Below are positions 36,616 to 48,300 of a stretch of DNA of 64,000 nt, one piece after another. Position 1 is the first letter of the stretch. Each line of letters begins with the position of its first letter. Source of the stretch: Hypomyces perniciosus. Taxonomy: Eukaryota > Ascomycota > Sordariomycetes > Hypocreales > Hypocreaceae. Below the pieces are notes generated by a model, which was given only the letters and a program-made list of their open reading frames with translations, did no database searches and was not told where the DNA came from. The stretch covers positions 744,001 through 808,000 of the forward strand of contig SPDT01000001.1 in assembly GCA_008477525.1 (NCBI GenBank), in the 5' to 3' direction. A program made the position numbers and the translations under genes.

Positions 36616-37663
36616 ACGAGTTACGGGAGAGCGGATTGTGCTTTTTTTCTCTTCATGGCTGCTGTTGAGCGACGTTTTTTTACGTAATACTTTCTACTCC
36701 TTCAAATTTATTAGTACTAGATTAAGTTGACATCCATGTTGCTGCTATAATGACCTTTTGTCTGTCTTGGATCATCCTGTCTACCCGTGTTATCCGCTGA
36801 CCTTCGCACATCCAGCCAATGCTTTTGCACAATGAAACGAGCTGACAGGTGATATTCTCCACACCTGTGATTAAGCTTGATTGACATGACACATGACAGC
36901 ACAAATGACGTATGTAGTATCTGGTGAATCCGAGCCTGGCCTCGCTTCGCCTATATGTGTCCGGGGAAACGGAGATTCATATCATGTAAGCGGACGCCAG
37001 CTCCACAATCGTGACAACAACGAAATAGATAGTTTGCATCTGAGTTTTCTGATTACTACAATTATCTATAGCCTATACCTGACCTACTATTCTTAGCTGA
37101 TTACATCGTATCCGGGTTTGTGATACGGATAGCCGAGCCCAACTTCCAAGGCCCATAACGCTAGACAATCAAGATCGGGAGGGAGCGCGTGGCCCATATC
37201 ACCAATATTTTCCGAGGCCCATCCTACCCCGCGCGCCAATGCTAACTAAAATAATGGCAACAATGGGTAATTCTGGGGGCGAAGTCATCAATGCGGCAAT
37301 GCCATAAGTGCGCTTTCTTAACGGTTAGGCGGGTGGGCTGTCGATAGATCAGTCAAACCATGCCTGAAGCAGCAAAAGATACGCCCAACCCTAAGGGGAG
37401 ATGGTGGGAAGCTAAGTCAGGGCACATTTACCTACGGTTCTTGGCTTTGTGAGATAGCACGTTCATGATGGTGGCATAGCATCTGAAAGGGGTGTACGGA
37501 GTAAGAACTTTTGGCACTTCATCGGCTAGCCTGTGATTGCCTCCCGTGGCCTTGTAGCACAAAAGCTCTTCGGTCCCTTGGAGCACACAGGTGATAGATA
37601 TCACAAGCATCGTTTTGTTGAGCGGCAGCCTTCTTATTCATCGGATAACATCATTCATCAGCC
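36616..37663. other. Intergenic, promoter of the amidase gene
   Basis: About 1 kb, no gene. Contains the second copy of the 20-bp word (37366-37385), a CGATAG site at 37342-37347 and a TGATAG at 37592-37597 close to the start codon. These GATA sites fit AreA-type nitrogen control, as known for fungal amidase genes, but that is inference here. Confidence 0.7.
37366..37385 (+). promoter_or_regulatory. Shared 20-bp promoter word, copy 2
   Basis: Identical to 34503-34522 over 20 bp, same orientation, 279 bp upstream of the amidase start codon. The flanking sequence on both sides is unrelated to copy 1, so this is not simply a long duplication. Confidence 0.6.
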
Positions 37664-39425
37664 ATGTCTACCCCGCGCGAAAAGGTTCGACTCGCCCTGG
37701 AGATCAGGGCCTCATCCCTTGAAAAAAGCGCCATCCTGGATGACGGTCTGCTCGCCTCACTACCTGACGATGTCACTTCCATTCCTCGCTCGTGCGGGCT
37801 CCTTTCAGAGGCTGAGGTGCGCTTGACGGAGGATTACGATGCTTCGGCGCTGCTGGAAATGCTTGCAGTCAAGAAAGTCAGCGCCGTGGACCTGCTTTCA
37901 GCTTTTAGGAAACGAGCAACAATTGCGCAGCAATGTGTAAGTTACCTGACCCCCGTAGATCTCATACCGTGCTGAATGTGATCACGTCCCAAAGACAAAC
38001 TGTCTCACAGAGCTGCTCCCTGAAGCCATTGAAGACGCGCGAGCTTGTGATGAGCACCTCGCTCAAACGGGAACAGTCATAGGACCTCTACATGGTCTCC
38101 CGATCTCGATCAAAGAACAGATCGCGGTGGGTGGACATCGCACTAACGCAGGTCTCGTTGCCTGGGCGGACAATCTCGTTCAGGATGACTGTCATATGGT
38201 CAAGGTCCTGAAGAAGCTGGGAGCCGTGGTCTTCGCCCGTACGAATCAGCCCCAATCTCTTATGCACCTAGAAACCTCAAACAATATCTACGGTACAACG
38301 GTCAATCCTAAAAACCGCCAGCTTACGGTGGGCGGAAGCACTGGTGGAGAGGCGGCATTGATGGCGATGAATGGCACGCCTTTGGGCATTGGCGGCGACA
38401 TTGGGGGCTCAATTCGAGTTCCCGCATCTTTGAATGGTGTAAGTAGGCCTTCATTCTCAATGTGTAGTGTCAAGCAACGAGGCTACAGCAGACTGATGAG
38501 AGACTAGCTGTACGGATTTGTGCCGACCGTAGGTCGTATTGGTGGTATGGGTGTAGTCAACACTACGCCAGGCCACGACTCAATCATCGGGACCCTTGGG
38601 CCCTTTGCGAGATCCCTTAGAGACATTGAGCTGTTCTGCACGGCTTATTCTTCAGTTTCTCCTTGGGTAGAAGATGTTTCTCTCATTCCGACCAGCATAT
38701 TGTCTCCAGCGCTCGGTCTTCAATTCAACGAAGACAGACCACTGAGAATCGGTATTCTAGCTGACGATGGCATCGTTTCACCCCTACCACCTGTCAGTCA
38801 CATTATGAAGAAGGTCAGCGATCGTCTGAGCCGTGAGGCCGGTGTGGAAATCGTGCCATTCACACCAAAAGACCATGCCAAGGGCTGGGATATCATCGCA
38901 GCCAACTACTTCGAAGACGGCGGTGCAAACATCCGCGCCGTTTGCGAGAAGGGAGATGAGCCTCTGCTGCCGCTGACGGAATGGATCATCAACCAATGCC
39001 AACAAGCTAGATCTACAGTCGCGCAGACACCAGAAGGCCTCAAGGTTGCGCGCGACACGTTCCGGCAAGAGTACAGCGACCACTGGAACAAGTCAAACGT
39101 GGACGTTGTCATTGCACCGATTTACCCAAGCACCGCTGGTCCGCTCAACGCCACGCGATACTGGGGTTACAGTGCTATATGGAATCTGTTGCAGTATCCG
39201 GTCGTAGCTTTGCCTGCGGCCAAGCTGGTTGGTGGTGCGAGTCTGGAGGAGTTGAAGCAGGTGGAGTACACGCCGAAGAACGAGATTGAGGCTCATTATC
39301 TTGAAAACTACTCAGCAGAATCGTCCAAGGATATGCCTGTAGGGTTACAGGTTGTTGCGAAAACGCTGCACGAGAGTTTGGTTGTGCGTGCTGCGAGGGT
39401 GATTGAGGAAGCTCTGAGGGGTTAG
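37664..39425 (+). CDS. Amidase (acetamidase-like, amidase-signature family)
   Basis: Three exons, 37664-37936, 37995-38438 and 38508-39425, give 544 aa, close to the ~548 aa of A. nidulans AmdS. Both introns are GT-AG. The Ser-cisSer-Lys triad is intact: K131 (SIKEQ), S206 (GGSTGGEAAL) and S230 (GGDIGGSIRVPA). The spacings of 75 and 24 residues are those expected for the family. PVGLQVVAKTLHES near the end is also typical. The enzyme should hydrolyse small carboxamides to acid plus ammonia in the cytosol. The exact substrate cannot be read off; similarity to AmdS makes acetamide-like or aryl amides plausible. It is tail-to-tail with the copper amine oxidase and shares a promoter word with the transporter gene, suggesting joint control in nitrogen scavenging (inference). 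Confidence 0.95.
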
Positions 39426-39926
39426 AGGGTGTAGATAGACAGCTGACAGTTACTGCACAGAATAAAGTCTACTTTGGAGAAATACTAGTTTTTATGGTCA
39501 GATTGTAGAAAGTATACCATGAATGCCCGAATGCCGAATGATGGTGGGCTTCAGCCATGCCGGTGCCTCAAATAGTGCGGGCCGCATATGTCTCCGGAGA
39601 GCGGAAGTGCGTGCAGCTTATTATGGCAAGTTAACCACTATCATGGCAAAGTGTAGGTCTACTGTGCAATACAGCAGCTAATTATCCTGGGTTATATGTA
39701 TTACACGACATATTGGTGCAGACTGTCACAGCTTAAATGAGGGCCATCATGGAGAGAAGCATTACTGGCTAAATGGAGTAGGCTATGTGCTTTGCATTTT
39801 GAACTATACACCTTGGGATTTATCTAACAATTTGTTGTCCTTGAATACTATGCCATAAAACTTTTCGAAAAAATTAACAATCTCGCCCGCGACATCGACA
39901 TTCCACCACAATAGAACCATTGCCTT
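39426..39926. other. Intergenic between convergent genes
   Basis: 501 bp holding both 3' ends (amidase from the left, amine oxidase from the right). No ORF or repeat of note. Confidence 0.75.
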
Positions 39927-41933
39927 TTAAAGTCTCGAGCTCGGAGCGCAGCAGGGGGCGTCCTTATTTCCCCCGTGTAAAGTAGACTGGTTAAAGGTCT
40001 GTACCGAAGACGGCACGTCCAAAGCCGGGTTCTTCTCGTGAAAGCTAGACGGCTTGAAGTGCACACTGAGACGCTCCACGGGCATGACTGGGAAATCCTC
40101 AGGCCTTGGATTATGCGTCAGAGCAAAAGTATGCCAGAAGACCACATCGGTATTCTTCACATCATCGCCACGTGCCGCCCATTCTTCAACACCGGTGCTC
40201 TCACGGCTTTGGTTGGTGAACTCGCCAGCCGCGAACAGCTCTCCATCCTGATACTTGGTAACCCAGACCGGGTGGGTGTTGAATCTGGCGCGCTTGTGGT
40301 TGAATGACCGAGGCAGCATGAGCATGGCTTGGCTAGCTACTGTTTGCACCTTGTACGAGACAGGCTTGCGGCTGACTTTGTTGATGGCATTGTCGTTGCG
40401 GATCTTGAACACTCTGCCTGTTTGGACGTTGGTATCCGCGTAGCTTGCCTTGTCAATGACTGTCGTCTTGGCGACGTAGCCAACTCCATATGGGTCGTCG
40501 ACACCATACTCCGGGCCGAGGGGAACGCTGTCCTCATAAACGACAGTATTGTCAAAACCATCGACGGCTGGATCAACTCTGAGAGAGAAGATGTGCTGGT
40601 GATAGGGCGCCGAAACACCAGGTCCAACGGGTGTCGACCAAGGAAGCGACAGGCCCTCAGCATCATCAATCGGAATCGTGGACAGAATGCCGGTTGCCCG
40701 GACCTCGAATTCCACTCCGCCCGCCTGGTCGAAAACCCAGGCGAAGATGTACTCGTAATTGGAAACCGTGCAGATCATTTGCACGACCAACTGGCGGTTT
40801 CGCACCACGGTTGCTTGGCTGTTGCGATAGTTGGTGTGTTTGTGGAGGATACCGGCGTCCTGCTCATGGAGGCATATGACATTCTTGAGATGGACGGGGT
40901 TGCCCTTGGAATCCGTTCTGAACCCATCAAAGTATTTGATGTGTCCAAGACAGTCGCAGCCTAGGCTGAGCTGGTTGCATGTAATGCCCAGACCGACATC
41001 ACCAACGTCGAAAGCCTGCTTTCGGTGATATGGCCGTCTGGGATCGCCGTAAGGCACCGTCATCTCGGAAAGAGCAAGACGGTAAAACACGTTGCGCCCA
41101 TCAAAGGTCACGTTGTAAAGAACCAGGCCCTCGCGGTAGTTGAATCCGACACGGAACTTCCACTTCTGCCACTGGACCAGATTTCCGTCCACTCCAAAGG
41201 AGGGACCTTGTGGTTGCTGGACGATGTATGGCTTCAAGTCGCGGCGCACTGGTGTGTCAAGAAGCTCGTGAGCGTATTCAACAGCCTTGACGGGCTTCCA
41301 GGGTTGAGTTTCCGAGGTGGTATGATCGCCGCCCAAAGGCAGGTAGTCAATCCGCACCAATTCCTTCGTGTTGGCGTCAAAGACGGGAGAGAAAGCGCAG
41401 GGAAGAGAGTAATGGTTGCTCTGTGGGTGATTGACGGGAACAATGAACATGTAGAACTGAAACAGACGGCGGTTTTCTGCCTCGTTGTCGGTTCCATATA
41501 TCCAAGGGTCGGTGCAAACCGTAACCCCTTCAGGGAGCTCCATCTTCTCGATTCCCTTGATGACCGCGGGGTGCTTGAGGCACACCACTTCCATACCAAT
41601 CATTTCATCCACATCGACCGGGCCTTGAAGGTGCTTGGGGAGCTCCTTCAACGTCACAACGGACTTGCTGTCTAGGTTTACTAGTCCCTTGATGAATGCG
41701 TAGTTGTCGAGTCGATGGAAGAGAACGTAGGCCAGCCGGGGGGGTGGAGAAGGAAGTGGTCGGCCTGTTCGTTCCGCCTCGATATATGGAATCACATCTT
41801 TCTTGATAGGTTCTTGGATATCAAGTGATTTGAAGCGCAACTCAACCCCGGGGAAGGATGCTTTGAGGATGCTGACGGCGAGAGAGATCTCCTCTGGCCG
41901 AATGGGATCGAAGGGGTGTGGAGGGGCTGCCAT
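39927..41933 (-). CDS. Copper amine oxidase, peroxisomal
   Basis: Single exon, 668 aa, on the minus strand. The topaquinone precursor is Y393 in SNYEYIFAW (family consensus N-Y-D/E-Y). Copper ligands are H445 and H447 (YHQHIFSLR) and H607 (LTHNPRPEDFPVMP), close to the positions in yeast enzymes of this family. The catalytic-base region reads AFDVGDVGLG. The enzyme oxidises primary amines to aldehydes with release of ammonia and hydrogen peroxide. There is no signal peptide, and the protein ends in SRL, a type 1 peroxisomal targeting signal, consistent with peroxide detoxification by catalase. Length is slightly under the ~690 aa of well-known fungal enzymes, but all key residues are present. 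It lies between the amidase and a Zn2Cys6 regulator transcribed the same way. Confidence 0.96.
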   Translation of the reverse strand: MAAPPHPFDPIRPEEISLAVSILKASFPGVELRFKSLDIQEPIKKDVIPYIEAERTGRPLPSPPPRLAYVLFHRLDNYAFIKGLVNLDSKSVVTLKELPKHLQGPVDVDEMIGMEVVCLKHPAVIKGIEKMELPEGVTVCTDPWIYGTDNEAENRRLFQFYMFIVPVNHPQSNHYSLPCAFSPVFDANTKELVRIDYLPLGGDHTTSETQPWKPVKAVEYAHELLDTPVRRDLKPYIVQQPQGPSFGVDGNLVQWQKWKFRVGFNYREGLVLYNVTFDGRNVFYRLALSEMTVPYGDPRRPYHRKQAFDVGDVGLGITCNQLSLGCDCLGHIKYFDGFRTDSKGNPVHLKNVICLHEQDAGILHKHTNYRNSQATVVRNRQLVVQMICTVSNYEYIFAWVFDQAGGVEFEVRATGILSTIPIDDAEGLSLPWSTPVGPGVSAPYHQHIFSLRVDPAVDGFDNTVVYEDSVPLGPEYGVDDPYGVGYVAKTTVIDKASYADTNVQTGRVFKIRNDNAINKVSRKPVSYKVQTVASQAMLMLPRSFNHKRARFNTHPVWVTKYQDGELFAAGEFTNQSRESTGVEEWAARGDDVKNTDVVFWHTFALTHNPRPEDFPVMPVERLSVHFKPSSFHEKNPALDVPSSVQTFNQSTLHGGNKDAPCCAPSSRL

Positions 41934-42639
41934 TGTGTCTTCACTCTGTCACCAAACGAGGTATTCGACGAATATCGATGGACTTATCCGCCGTGAAATG
42001 CAGTTGTGAGATGGGTTATAGAGGGAGGGAGAGACAAGTTGGGCTCGGAGTGGATGGGGATCTTATATGATATATCCGTGCGCCATGGGCTTCAGGTGCG
42101 AGGGGGACGATCCATGCCCGTTGCTAGATCCAGCCAGCCAACTCTGCCAGGACAGGATAAAGATGCGCCAGGGCGTGCGAGTTACGCTTCGACGTCCTTC
42201 CCCCCGACAGCACAGCAAATCATGGAATAGACGGGCACCATCACGGCTCGGAAGCGTTTGACAAGGGAGCCTTGGCAAATGCGGAGAGGCTCCATCGTAT
42301 ACTACTCCATGTTCGTAGAGTTAGTGCGCATCTTGCCGAAGGACGGCGTCAGAGGTGGTGGTGTCCACCAGCATTCATCCATGAGGTGCGATACCGCATT
42401 GGGGTAAAGATACGCTCCCCTAGCATCTATTCAATCCACTTGCATCCTCTAGATATCTACAGGGTCCAGTCATGTCCGAGAACGGTAGTTTGGTGAGAAG
42501 CTAGCACCTCCATCTGAATCAATAGGCAATCCATTCCATGAGACCCAGTACTCGTACAGGGTAATCATTCAGTAGGTATTAACATTAACCCGTGATATAT
42601 TACTACATGCAACTCATGATAGATAGTTGCCAAAGATGG
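41934..42639. other. Intergenic, promoter of the amine oxidase
   Basis: About 0.7 kb between the 3' end of the Zn2Cys6 gene and the amine oxidase start. No gene. Contains AAAGATACGC at 42406-42415, the core of the shared promoter word, but in the opposite orientation relative to the gene it precedes. Confidence 0.7.
42406..42415 (+). promoter_or_regulatory. Core of the shared promoter word, copy 3
   Basis: AAAGATACGC matches the central 10 bases of the 20-bp word found upstream of the transporter and amidase. It lies 473 bp upstream of the amine oxidase start codon. A 10-base match is weak on its own; it counts only with the other two. Confidence 0.35.
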
Positions 42640-44548
42640 CTAAGTAATGATCAAATCCCACTTTGCCGTGGCCAATAAGCCCCGCCAATCATGCCAATTC
42701 TCCCACATCTTGCGTCGCGTCACCACTTCGCGGAGCAAAGCGCTGGTGTATCGGACATTGCCAAGTCCAATGTTGCTCCCCAAGGCCTCCACTCGTTGGA
42801 GCGCTTCTGTAGTCTGTTCGGGGCATTTTGTCTCACACGCAACTATGAAGAGCAATGGCAACAGGCCCGCTTCCTCCGGACACCCGAGCGGCACCAATGA
42901 TACGGCCTCCAAGCAGTCTGTCAAGGCCTCAGCTTTGCCTCTTGGTACCATTTCATGCAGCGACGCCCATTCAGCTGTGTGGACACCATCGGCATCTCGT
43001 TTGGTCATTTCGTCAATTACCGCATGAACACAGGCGAGAACGGCACTCTTGTATGCCTCGGCAACATATCCACAATGCCGTATCGTCAATGGAGACATTC
43101 CCTCTGGAATGGTGAACAGCTTGGATCTCCAGGTTTTCCTATTCAGGGAATTTAATCTGCAGCGAAGAGGGGTCAGTCATAAGAACAGGCGTTTGGGGCT
43201 TTGTGGCTCGTACATGGATTGGACCTCAGCCCTCAAAACACCCATGTCCCGATCTTTTTCAGTATCGAGCCTGGTGAGGCCGGTGACGCGTCGGAGAAGG
43301 GTTATTAAGCTCTGCGAAAATCCCATATATGGATCGACCACGGCGAGTTGATCTCCATCGTTGATAAGGCTGGAGCTGTTCTTCTTACCAGACGCCGGTG
43401 TGGTCCCCTCTGTGATGCTCGCAATACATTTGTGATATGTCATACTGATCATTCATTCATTCATTAGCTCTTGGTCGATAATGAGCTCTGCTCACCGGCA
43501 AGCAGTGCACGTACAAGCTACGCACGAAGGCGATTGTCTCGGACATAGACGCCATCTGCTCAGGACTCAAAGACCCGCACATGGACTCTATACCCATTAA
43601 ATGGTGCCTCCAGTTCTCGACGCCGTCCTTAACAATCTCATATTTGCAGAGAAACACCGAAGCCAGGACTGCCGTCTCAATTGTCATATTATCCTGGAGA
43701 TCATTGCAGTCCTTTCGTGAGGCCGTGATGCGCGGGATCAGCTCTCCAACGGCAGACAAAACCCGGACATAGTACCGCGTTGCCAGCGTCAAGTACTGGT
43801 CTCGGGCGCTACCGGCCGATGTTGATTGATGTACTGCGGATGTCGCGCATACCGCGTCTAGGAGGAGACGGGAAGAGGCCACTCGGGGGAGAATCAAGGA
43901 GCGGAGCGGATTAGTGTTGCTGTCTGCATTCACCAAGACACCGGACAGCCTGTCCAGGTAGTACTGCAGGAGGTGGGTTTGACTGTCTGATAGAGATAGG
44001 GTAGGAAAAGAGGAGGAGAAGCGCGAGAACATCAATCCATCGGACGCAGACTGGAGGAAAACTTGCTCGCCAGTTCCCGTGGGCCGCTGGTGAGATTTGG
44101 TCAAGATAGGCAGAGTAAGAAGATGGCCTCCGGATCCTGCTTCCGCTGCCGGCAATTTGACGACAGCCTCCCGCGTGGGCTTGACGACATTGACGGGACA
44201 AAAAGCGTCAAACTGCTCACACTCAAGGCCTAGGCGCACACATGCATGACACCTGTACGGAGCGAAGAGCGTCAGCACCGATCAGACTCCGAACGCAACA
44301 TACTAGGTAATAATCTAATGCCTCAGAGCCCCCCACGGACCCCCAGTCGGGCATCAAGGCTCTTGTCAGTCCACATACTTGGGTTGATGACCATCACCTG
44401 CATTCTCCCAAGTTAGCCTCGTGATGCAGAACAGCGAGATCAAGGCCAGGCCAGGCCAAACCAGACCAGACTAACATTTCTTACGGCGCCGTTTGCAGGT
44501 GGAGCATCCCGTACGGCTCCAGGGTGTCTTTCTTACCCGGCGGGGCAT
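42640..44548 (-). CDS. Zn2Cys6 transcription factor of the amine/amide gene group
   Basis: Five exons on the minus strand: 44548-44476, 44397-44379, 44252-43515, 43444-43214 and 43156-42640, giving 525 aa. The zinc cluster (about residues 15-42) is split by two introns, with a 19-nt microexon in its middle. Once joined it has perfect C-X2-C-X6-C-X6-C-X2-C-X6-C spacing (CSTCKRRRKKC ... CHACVRLGLEC) with a basic lead-in. The remainder is a fungal_trans_2-like region; LASVFLCKYEIVKDG and WRHHLMGIESM are typical helices. Starting at the first long open frame, 44278, would lose the DNA-binding domain, so I place the start at ATG 44548. The donor of exon 3 (GTACGT after 43515) is my best choice and is less certain. 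As the nearest regulator, it may control the adjacent catabolic genes (inference). Confidence 0.87.
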
Positions 44549-45375
44549 GAAGGGTCTGAAGGATCACAATGGCGGGATCGTCCAGTATCCATACAGTTGT
44601 CTAGCACTCCCTCCAGGTGGTCATAGGGCTCCGGGAAATGAGAGAAAAGGGAAGAGAGCTCGCGGTATAATGGACCTGGGCAGCATCAATACATACATTC
44701 TCAGGAGTCAGGGCTGGCTAGGGAGGCGGGGTAATGAGAATCCGAAACTCTGCCTGTTGTGATGGCACGGAGCATTCCGTCTTACGGAACATTCGACTGC
44801 GACATGGCGGCAGCCAGACGAGCCTATTGGTACTCGTGTAGGCTGGGGCAACGGATCTCCGGAGCAACAAATGCTAGCTAGCAGCCGCTATCACCGATTG
44901 AAACAGCCACCCGGTGTCCAAGAATCTCGAAGATCGCGATTCCCAGATTACTATTAATACTACTAATACAACTACTGCTATGTCTACGACGTACTGCTGC
45001 TGGTATTCGTGTTGAACGTTTTATCCGAGGGCGTCCAAGACAGGGGCAAGTCTCGTATCATCAACTTGGTGCCCCTTTTTTGCCACCCTGTGTTCGTTTC
45101 GTTGGCCCCCAACGTAAAAAATCCTTCAGCCTTACTCATCCATGCCACTATTTTTGAAGGTTTATTAGTCGTCATTTTAGCGCACAGGCGGGGCCAACTT
45201 AGCACAAACGGCGTCCAGTTCGAAGATCTACAGAAGCTTCGTTCGAAGACGCGAAATCCGGAGGCTGAAAGCATACATTAGCATTAGGGAGGCTTATGGA
45301 CGTGGACTCTGGGCACAGATAACCATCGTGATTAGATCATCCTCCATAAAAAGGAAGAAAAAAAGATACACATCA
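44549..45375. other. Intergenic, no gene seen
   Basis: About 0.8 kb between two minus-strand genes: promoter of the Zn2Cys6 gene on the left and 3' end of the NACHT gene on the right. A short TAC/TAT-rich patch is at 44950-45000. Confidence 0.7.
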
Positions 45376-48300
45376 TCATCTACGCCGTACATGCAGCGTC
45401 TTCTCGTGTCTTCTACGGTCATTCTGACGCGTAAACTCCTTTCCACAAGCCGAGCACGGGTACGGTCGCCGCCCAAGGTGAGAGCCATCCATGTGCTGTC
45501 TCAGAATCGCCCCCCTCGTAAAGCTCTTATGGCATAGTTGACATTGAAACTTGGCCTTCCTGGCAACGGGTTGTGGGAACGCCGCCAGTTGGTCGGCCAA
45601 TTGGGGGTGATAGACAGTGAGATGTTTGTCGACGTCTTTGTTGGATGAGAACCCGAAAGGCACCATGTAGCAAGTTGGATCAGGACACGAGTAGGGTCGT
45701 TCATGGCGGTCAGAGTGTTTTTTGAGTCGCTCCTCGTCGTCTAGGCCTTCGTAAAAGTAGACGCAATTCACCCGTGAACACTTGTAGTATTTGTCGCCAT
45801 AGTGCTTCAAGACCTTGGCTTTCAAGTCCTCGTTGTTCGCTATAGTCCGGATTGCGACTCGGTTCTTTTCCAACGCTTCCTTCAGATCCTTTATGCTGAC
45901 CTGATTGCGCTCTTTGATCTTCTGCGCATGGTGTCTGTTTATATGCGTGCATATTTGGACTAGCCATCCGAAAAGGTCGGGGTGCTGTTCAAGTTTCTGG
46001 CAATGCGTCCTTGCGTCAGAGACATGTGTCTCCTGTTTGATTGTTGTCTCATCCTGGTCTCCTGGTGGAGCTTGTAATCCACGTTCGTACTTGAGGTAGA
46101 ACTGCTGCACAACCCTGATCGCCATTCGATGCGTATCTCTTGTACGGTCGCCAAGTAAATCCGTGCATTTCTCAATTATTGACTTGAGGTGAAAGCTCCA
46201 CATCGATATAGCATAGTCCTGGAACGTGTAATACCCAAACTCGGCATTATACTGCCGCTGCGTTTCACCAAGATCGTTGCTGAAACACCCATGTGATAAG
46301 TAACTGAGGCAGAGAAATGTGAGCTCACACTCCAAGGCTCTTCGGTCGAGTTCCTCATTTTGCATGATAAATCTAGACACGATGTTAGTCGACGGTTTCC
46401 CGATTCCGCTGGAAGCACGTGTATCTACTCTTTTGCCGTCTGGTGAATGAACTCGATTCTGTTCCCACCGACCACGTATACCAATGGTCCGCAGACGGTC
46501 TGTATATCTTTGCAAAGACGGTGAAGGCGAAAATCGATTTTGGTCTGGCCGTTTTGCTCGACTTTCATTGATAGAATGGCCTGAAGCTCATGCCACTTAA
46601 GCGGTCGTTGTGCACATGCCAGCCAACCAAAGACCTTCCGTGCTTCTTTCCATACATTCGGAGTCCTTGGATCCTGCAGCTTCTTTATGATTTTCCTGTA
46701 TCTAAGCTGGCCTTAGTACACAGTCTTTATTGCAAACATTCCGTCGGGAACATGGAAAAGGATGAAACTGCAAAAATATGTACTCACGCTTCTGACAACC
46801 CCATAGGAATATTCTCTTCTTTCAGTTCGGACATGAGATAACTGATGTTGGGCTGTGTCATCAGGTTCTCAACTACTAGGTACGCATAAAGAAACATTCC
46901 TAGTTGCAAAATTAGCCAACAAACTTCGGCGAAGACAGCTCCAGCCGGGGGATGGGAGAGGCTACCATTGGCATTTCTGCAAATGACGTGCCTAGCTACT
47001 TCCACTTCGTTGTCTAGTAGACCGAAATCGCTCTTGATTTGGACAAATCTTGTCTTCACATATTCCCGGATATCTTTCTCTGTATCTTGAGGATTAATGT
47101 CATAAACCTGAACATTATCATCTGCTTGTACAAGTTTTCTCATATCGGACAAGTCAGTACTAATGAGTAAAAGTCGAATCTTCCCCGGTTCATCGGTGTC
47201 ACTTCTGGCGACAACTGAGGTGAGAAATGAAACAAGGTTCTTTCTTTGAATCTCATGCAACTCGTCCAAGCCGTCGATGATAATGAATTGCTTCATACTA
47301 GTATCGGAGAAGAGTTCAATCAGTGACTTCGCAGTTGCTTCTTCGTTGAGATTCTCAACGCCGTTCATCCGTTTCTCGTGAAGTGTTGGAAGAAGATCCC
47401 GATTGTAGTTGGTTAGTTGCCGGAGGAGGCTTTTGCAAATGGCAAGAAATCGGGTTTCGCCCTGTCTTTCATTCGTTTCGCGGCAATAGAAGTAGCTTGT
47501 TTTGAACTCCTTTTTTTCCTCCATCAAATGTTCGATAAGAACGGATGCAAGAATAGTCTTCCCTGAAGATGGACGTGAGTATGAGACCGAGGCATTTCAG
47601 AAAAAGGAGAATAAACACTTACCTGCCCCCTTCTTGCCATTTATCCAAAGCACTGAATGCGTGGGGGGCTCGTCATTGATCCAGCTTTCAATCTTATCCT
47701 CACAAAAAATCCATTTCCCTGTATTAGGGTATGCTGCATGCATCTTACGGAATTCCTCGTGGTATGCTGCCGCGGATTCTGTGTCGCCTGGACTTCGTAG
47801 CCAGTCAATGACATTGCGGTATTGATCATCCTTCCATTGTTGTTCCTGCTCCCTCGCATGTGAAATGACATTTTCGCGGTCCTGCTCATATAGCGCAATA
47901 TGTTGCAGGATTTCATCTCTGTCATCTTGATATCTCAGGATATGATCATTCATCCGATGGAAGGAATCTTGGGCTTGTTGGAGGGTCCTGTTCTGCAGAG
48001 TTTGAAGGTTTTCAAGATTCTGATACTGTTGGTTATCCAGGAGCTGTTTCAGAATGTTTGTATGACGATCGAAAGTATGAAGTATAGCCTCAAACGCCCT
48101 CTTGTGGTCCTTCCAGTTGACGACAAAGGTTTTCTTCCAGCCTGGGAAGGGACCACTTGTCAGTCTCTCGATCATGAACATATTGTTTTGATCGTGGCTC
48201 ACTTACTCGATGTTTCGAGCAACCTGAGAATTTTTGCGTGGAATTGCAACAAGTCGTGATATATCCAAGCCAATATTTTTGTCATTGCAGGACGTTCTCG

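Noticed and set aside
46372..46429. Apparent frameshift and stop in the NACHT gene after IHQTAKE
   Set aside because: A 56-nt GT-AG intron (46428-46373) with a GACTAAC branch site joins the flanks in phase, giving KEFIMQNEEL.
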